Shown here piece after piece: positions 22,498-24,992 of a stretch of DNA of 24,992 nt. A program made the position numbers and the translations under genes. The stretch covers positions 1 through 24,992 of IMG/VR virus record IMGVR_UViG_3300022074_000351. The stretch is one strand, 5' to 3'. The stretch comes from a virus. Within the stretch, counting starts at the first letter, position 1; each line of letters begins with the position of its first letter. The notes beneath the pieces are model-generated. The model saw only the letters and a program-made list of their open reading frames with translations, was not told where the DNA came from and did not search any database.

Positions 22498-24992
22498 TTT
22501 CGATAGACTGCTCTGATGTTTGTTTCAGTTTCTTCTTCCTTCCGGGATAGTCATCTGGTTTCTCTGGGTCCGTCCCCGGACGTTCTTTCATATCATAGTC
22601 AGGTAGGCTCTGCTCGCCAATTAGCGTAGTTGGGCCTCTTGGGCTCTCAGTTCCATCCCCTACATCTATGCCCAATCCCCTGCCACCGCTCATGGGATAG
22701 TGGCCTGCGAACCCCTTGTCGAGCTTGTCAAGGACCTTCTCTATCATTTTCAGCGCTTTCATTGTGTCCTTGGGCTTGAGCAGTATGTTCTGGTCCTTCT
22801 TGGGTTTGAGGATTCCTGCGCTCTGATTCTCTATCCTACGGGCATGCTCATCAGTCATGCCCTCGTCCTCTTCCAAGTCTGGTATCTCGAGCTCCTCCTT
22901 CTTGAGGTAGGCGAATCCCCTCTGCCAGAAGGGCTCTAGGCTCTTGGCTAGCCTGACTGAGTAGTCTGACGAGGAGACTCCGCCTATCGCCGCCATCGGG
23001 TTGGTTGGCCCCTCTTCGGTGATTTCGTACTTCACTATGTCCTCTGGTAGCCTCAGTATGAAGTGCTTGTCCTCTATCTCCATCGTGAATGGTATGTGGT
23101 AGAGTATGTCCTCCTTGGCCAGCATGACCCACTTGGGGTGCTTCTCCTCTCCCTTCATGTAAGTGGACTTGGCGTCCCTTATCAGTAGCATGTCGTTCTC
23201 CTTGCCTAGTGACTCCACTGCCTGTTTCAAGCCGACTTCGTCCGTGACCCTGATGTCCGATGGGCTTGGTATGTGCACTGGGTGATAGCTGTCGAACTGC
23301 CCCCTGAGTATCTTGACCCTCTCACGGGTGGTCAGGTCGGTGACGTCGTCCTTGTCGTACATCATTATGTCATTGATGAACAGCTCGCCATTGACCATAG
23401 CTGCATCCACCACGAAGTTCTTCTTGCACGATGAGCGTAGCGCCGACCTCAAATCGTCACTGGTGGACTGGTTCTCGCCCTTCTCGTTCTCTATGTAGAT
23501 GTGATTGCCCTTCTTGCTGACCTTGCACCTCGTTCCCTCCCTGTGGACTGAGACTACCCACTCACCAGTGAAGCCCCTGAGCTGTGACATGTCATCTAGC
23601 TCGAATATCCTGTGCATGGGCTCTATGAGGGGAATCTCCTTGGGTAGGTCGGCCTTATTCATTATGTTGTGGTCCTTCTGGTGAGGGAACTGACCAGTGC
23701 TATCTGGGATGGACATTGCGGACCCGCTCTGCACTGGCATGGAGTTCTGCATCATTGACTGGATGTGCTCGGTAGTGTGAGTGTCGCTTAGGACCGACTG
23801 TAGCATAGACACGGGTATTGTGTTGTAGTCGACTGGTTGGGGGTTCATCCCAACCACCGTCTCAGAGCCGTCGTGCTCGAGGCCGAACTCGGCTGTCATC
23901 TCATGACCCGTGTCTAGGGCGCCGTCGTTAATGACGTCTAGGGGCACTATGCCGCTTTGGCTGTTGATTGAGCGTATTGGGCTATCGTCATACCCGCCTA
24001 TCAGGCTTGCGGAAGATGTCGGCATCTCGGAGGTAATCTCCTCGGGAGCTATAGCTGGGTTGAAGGACATGATGTGGCTAGCTATGTCCTTGATGGGGAG
24101 GTGCCTCTTTCGGGTTTGCGAGCCCTTACCGGGAGGGTTCGGGTGAAGCAAGGGGCCTCCGTCTCTGGATACGATGCCCTTGCCGTCCCCCTTCGTCTTG
24201 GCTTGTGGCGGTCGCTGAAGCTGTAGGCCATACGCATCTAGCTTAGCGGGTGTGCCCACCGCCTTTGCACCAAACCAAGACATCGCGCTGTGTATGGGTA
24301 TCCTCTGTGCGAGGGTTTTGAGTTTGTTTTTCCTTTCTGGGTTGTTACTTCCCGTCGGCCAGTCTCTCTTGTCGTTGGCCAGAGCTATGTCCAAGGCGTC
24401 ATGGACGCTGTCATGTCCCCTGACGTGAGTGAACATGTCCTTGTCCTCATCGTTCCAGTCGTGGCCTATCCCAGCTAGCTTGCCAAAGGACATGGCAATG
24501 ACCTTTCCTCTGATGTCTTCGCTGTTCAACCAGTTAGATACGTATTCCTTGTGGGCCTCGTCGTTAGGCAGGCCCAATATCTCCAAGGCCTCGTCCACAC
24601 CAGTGTCAGGGCCTATCGTGTGGTTGTCCATTATAGTGGGTTGTTGCAGGTAGTTGGATATGAGGGCATGCATGTCTGAGGTGGTTTCCTGCTCCACACC
24701 CCTCCTGATGTCATGCCCGTAGGAGGTCAGGGAGTGACCATCGTCTAGGTGTATTGAGCGCATTGCCCCTGATAGCAGGGCATACGAGTTAGCTAGCGCT
24801 TTGGGGTTTTTTGGGTGGAATGCTAGTGGTATCTCTCTTTCCACTTTCTCCCTGAGCTGTCTGGCTCTTTGAACTACAGCTCTGTTATCGGATGATATCA
24901 GCTTCTGTAGGCTCTCCCTCGCACCATGGCCCGAATATCCGCTGACAGCTCTATCTTCCTGCTCCCTCTGTATCTCCATCAGGGATTTTATG
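22487..24992 (-). CDS. Large head-assembly protein with degenerate ligase-like domain, 5' partial
   Basis: From an ATG at 24979 the frame gives 830 residues, but it is also open upstream to the window edge and that ATG has no Shine-Dalgarno site, so the true start may lie outside. Residues about 1-110 are helical and charged; 110-450 are mixed and low complexity in places. Residues about 465-622 align by eye with the nucleotidyltransferase core of ATP-dependent DNA ligases: WVVSVHREGTR (motif I position), FVVDAAMVNGELFINDIMMY (motif III region), TDLTTRERVKIL, and MLLIRDAKSTYMKGEEKHPK with WVMLAK (motifs IV-V). The motif I lysine is His479 and the DGE glutamate is Ala527, so catalysis is unlikely, and no OB-fold is evident. 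The C-terminus is Pro/Gly/Lys-rich. It sits before the protease, next to where a portal gene is expected. Confidence 0.6.
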   Translation of the reverse strand, partial: IKSLMEIQREQEDRAVSGYSGHGARESLQKLISSDNRAVVQRARQLREKVEREIPLAFHPKNPKALANSYALLSGAMRSIHLDDGHSLTSYGHDIRRGVEQETTSDMHALISNYLQQPTIMDNHTIGPDTGVDEALEILGLPNDEAHKEYVSNWLNSEDIRGKVIAMSFGKLAGIGHDWNDEDKDMFTHVRGHDSVHDALDIALANDKRDWPTGSNNPERKNKLKTLAQRIPIHSAMSWFGAKAVGTPAKLDAYGLQLQRPPQAKTKGDGKGIVSRDGGPLLHPNPPGKGSQTRKRHLPIKDIASHIMSFNPAIAPEEITSEMPTSSASLIGGYDDSPIRSINSQSGIVPLDVINDGALDTGHEMTAEFGLEHDGSETVVGMNPQPVDYNTIPVSMLQSVLSDTHTTEHIQSMMQNSMPVQSGSAMSIPDSTGQFPHQKDHNIMNKADLPKEIPLIEPMHRIFELDDMSQLRGFTGEWVVSVHREGTRCKVSKKGNHIYIENEKGENQSTSDDLRSALRSSCKKNFVVDAAMVNGELFINDIMMYDKDDVTDLTTRERVKILRGQFDSYHPVHIPSPSDIRVTDEVGLKQAVESLGKENDMLLIRDAKSTYMKGEEKHPKWVMLAKEDILYHIPFTMEIEDKHFILRLPEDIVKYEITEEGPTNPMAAIGGVSSSDYSVRLAKSLEPFWQRGFAYLKKEELEIPDLEEDEGMTDEHARRIENQSAGILKPKKDQNILLKPKDTMKALKMIEKVLDKLDKGFAGHYPMSGGRGLGIDVGDGTESPRGPTTLIGEQSLPDYDMKERPGTDPEKPDDYPGRKKKLKQTSEQSIENDS
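23114..23587 (-). other. Degenerate ATP-dependent DNA ligase-like domain
   Basis: This segment encodes about residues 465-622 of the large head protein (numbering from the ATG at 24979). The order and spacing of ligase motifs I, III, IIIa, IV and V is kept, while key residues differ: H-R-E-G-T-R in place of K-x-D-G-x-R, V-D-A-A in place of L-D-G-E, and L-I-R in place of V-I-K. Conservation of the scaffold with loss of the nucleotidyl-lysine points to a binding or structural role. Confidence 0.5.

Noticed and set aside
22123-22506. Plus-strand frame of 127 codons with many Tyr and Ile
   Set aside because: It lies wholly opposite the prohead protease domain, whose motifs are clear on the minus strand.
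23114-23587. Functional ATP-dependent DNA ligase
   Set aside because: The nucleotidyl lysine and the motif III glutamate are replaced, and no OB-fold follows, so an active ligase is not supported.

Overview
The window is one uninterrupted block of virion-structure genes from a head-tailed double-stranded DNA virus (Caudoviricetes-like, HK97 fold). Every supportable gene lies on the minus strand, so transcription runs from the right end of the window to the left. Genes overlap or are separated by at most about 40 bases, often as TGATG, TAATG or ATGA-type junctions, which suggests one long operon. I see no tRNA, rRNA, CRISPR array, insertion sequence or integrase.

Order in the direction of transcription. 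(1) Head assembly: a large protein open at the right window edge that carries a DNA-ligase-like nucleotidyltransferase domain with degraded catalytic motifs; an XkdF/S78-type prohead protease fused to a scaffold-like region; the HK97-fold major capsid protein; then four small proteins (a probable decoration protein, a HeH/SAP-like protein with an acidic tail, and two small unknowns, one only 57 residues long). (2) Two small four-cysteine zinc-ribbon proteins. (3) Connector and tail completion: a head-tail adaptor-like protein, a small charged helical protein, and a tail-terminator-like protein. (4) Tail: a large tail-tube-like protein, an acidic SAP-domain protein, a pair of tail-assembly-chaperone frames joined by a probable programmed -1 frameshift, a very short tape-measure-like protein, a Dit-position protein, and a giant tail-tip or fibre protein of at least 3310 residues with an N-terminal LamG/concanavalin-like domain. 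The giant frame has no stop codon before base 1, so its C-terminus lies outside the window.

Host: Arg is written largely as AGG/AGA and Ile often as ATA, base composition is about 52-55% G+C, Shine-Dalgarno sites are of the GGTGA/GGAG type, and short zinc-ribbon proteins are interspersed. This looks more like an archaeal virus than a typical marine bacteriophage. A virus of Marine Group II Euryarchaeota (magrovirus-like) is my best guess. It is an inference, since no replication gene or host marker is in view.

The most unusual points are the apparently inactive ligase-like domain inside a head-assembly protein, a slippery GGGTTTT heptamer exactly in phase with the next frame, an identical 11-base element at identical spacing before the capsid and decoration genes, a tape-measure-like protein of only 253 residues beside a giant tail protein, and related beta-rich domains of lower G+C inserted into several structural proteins.
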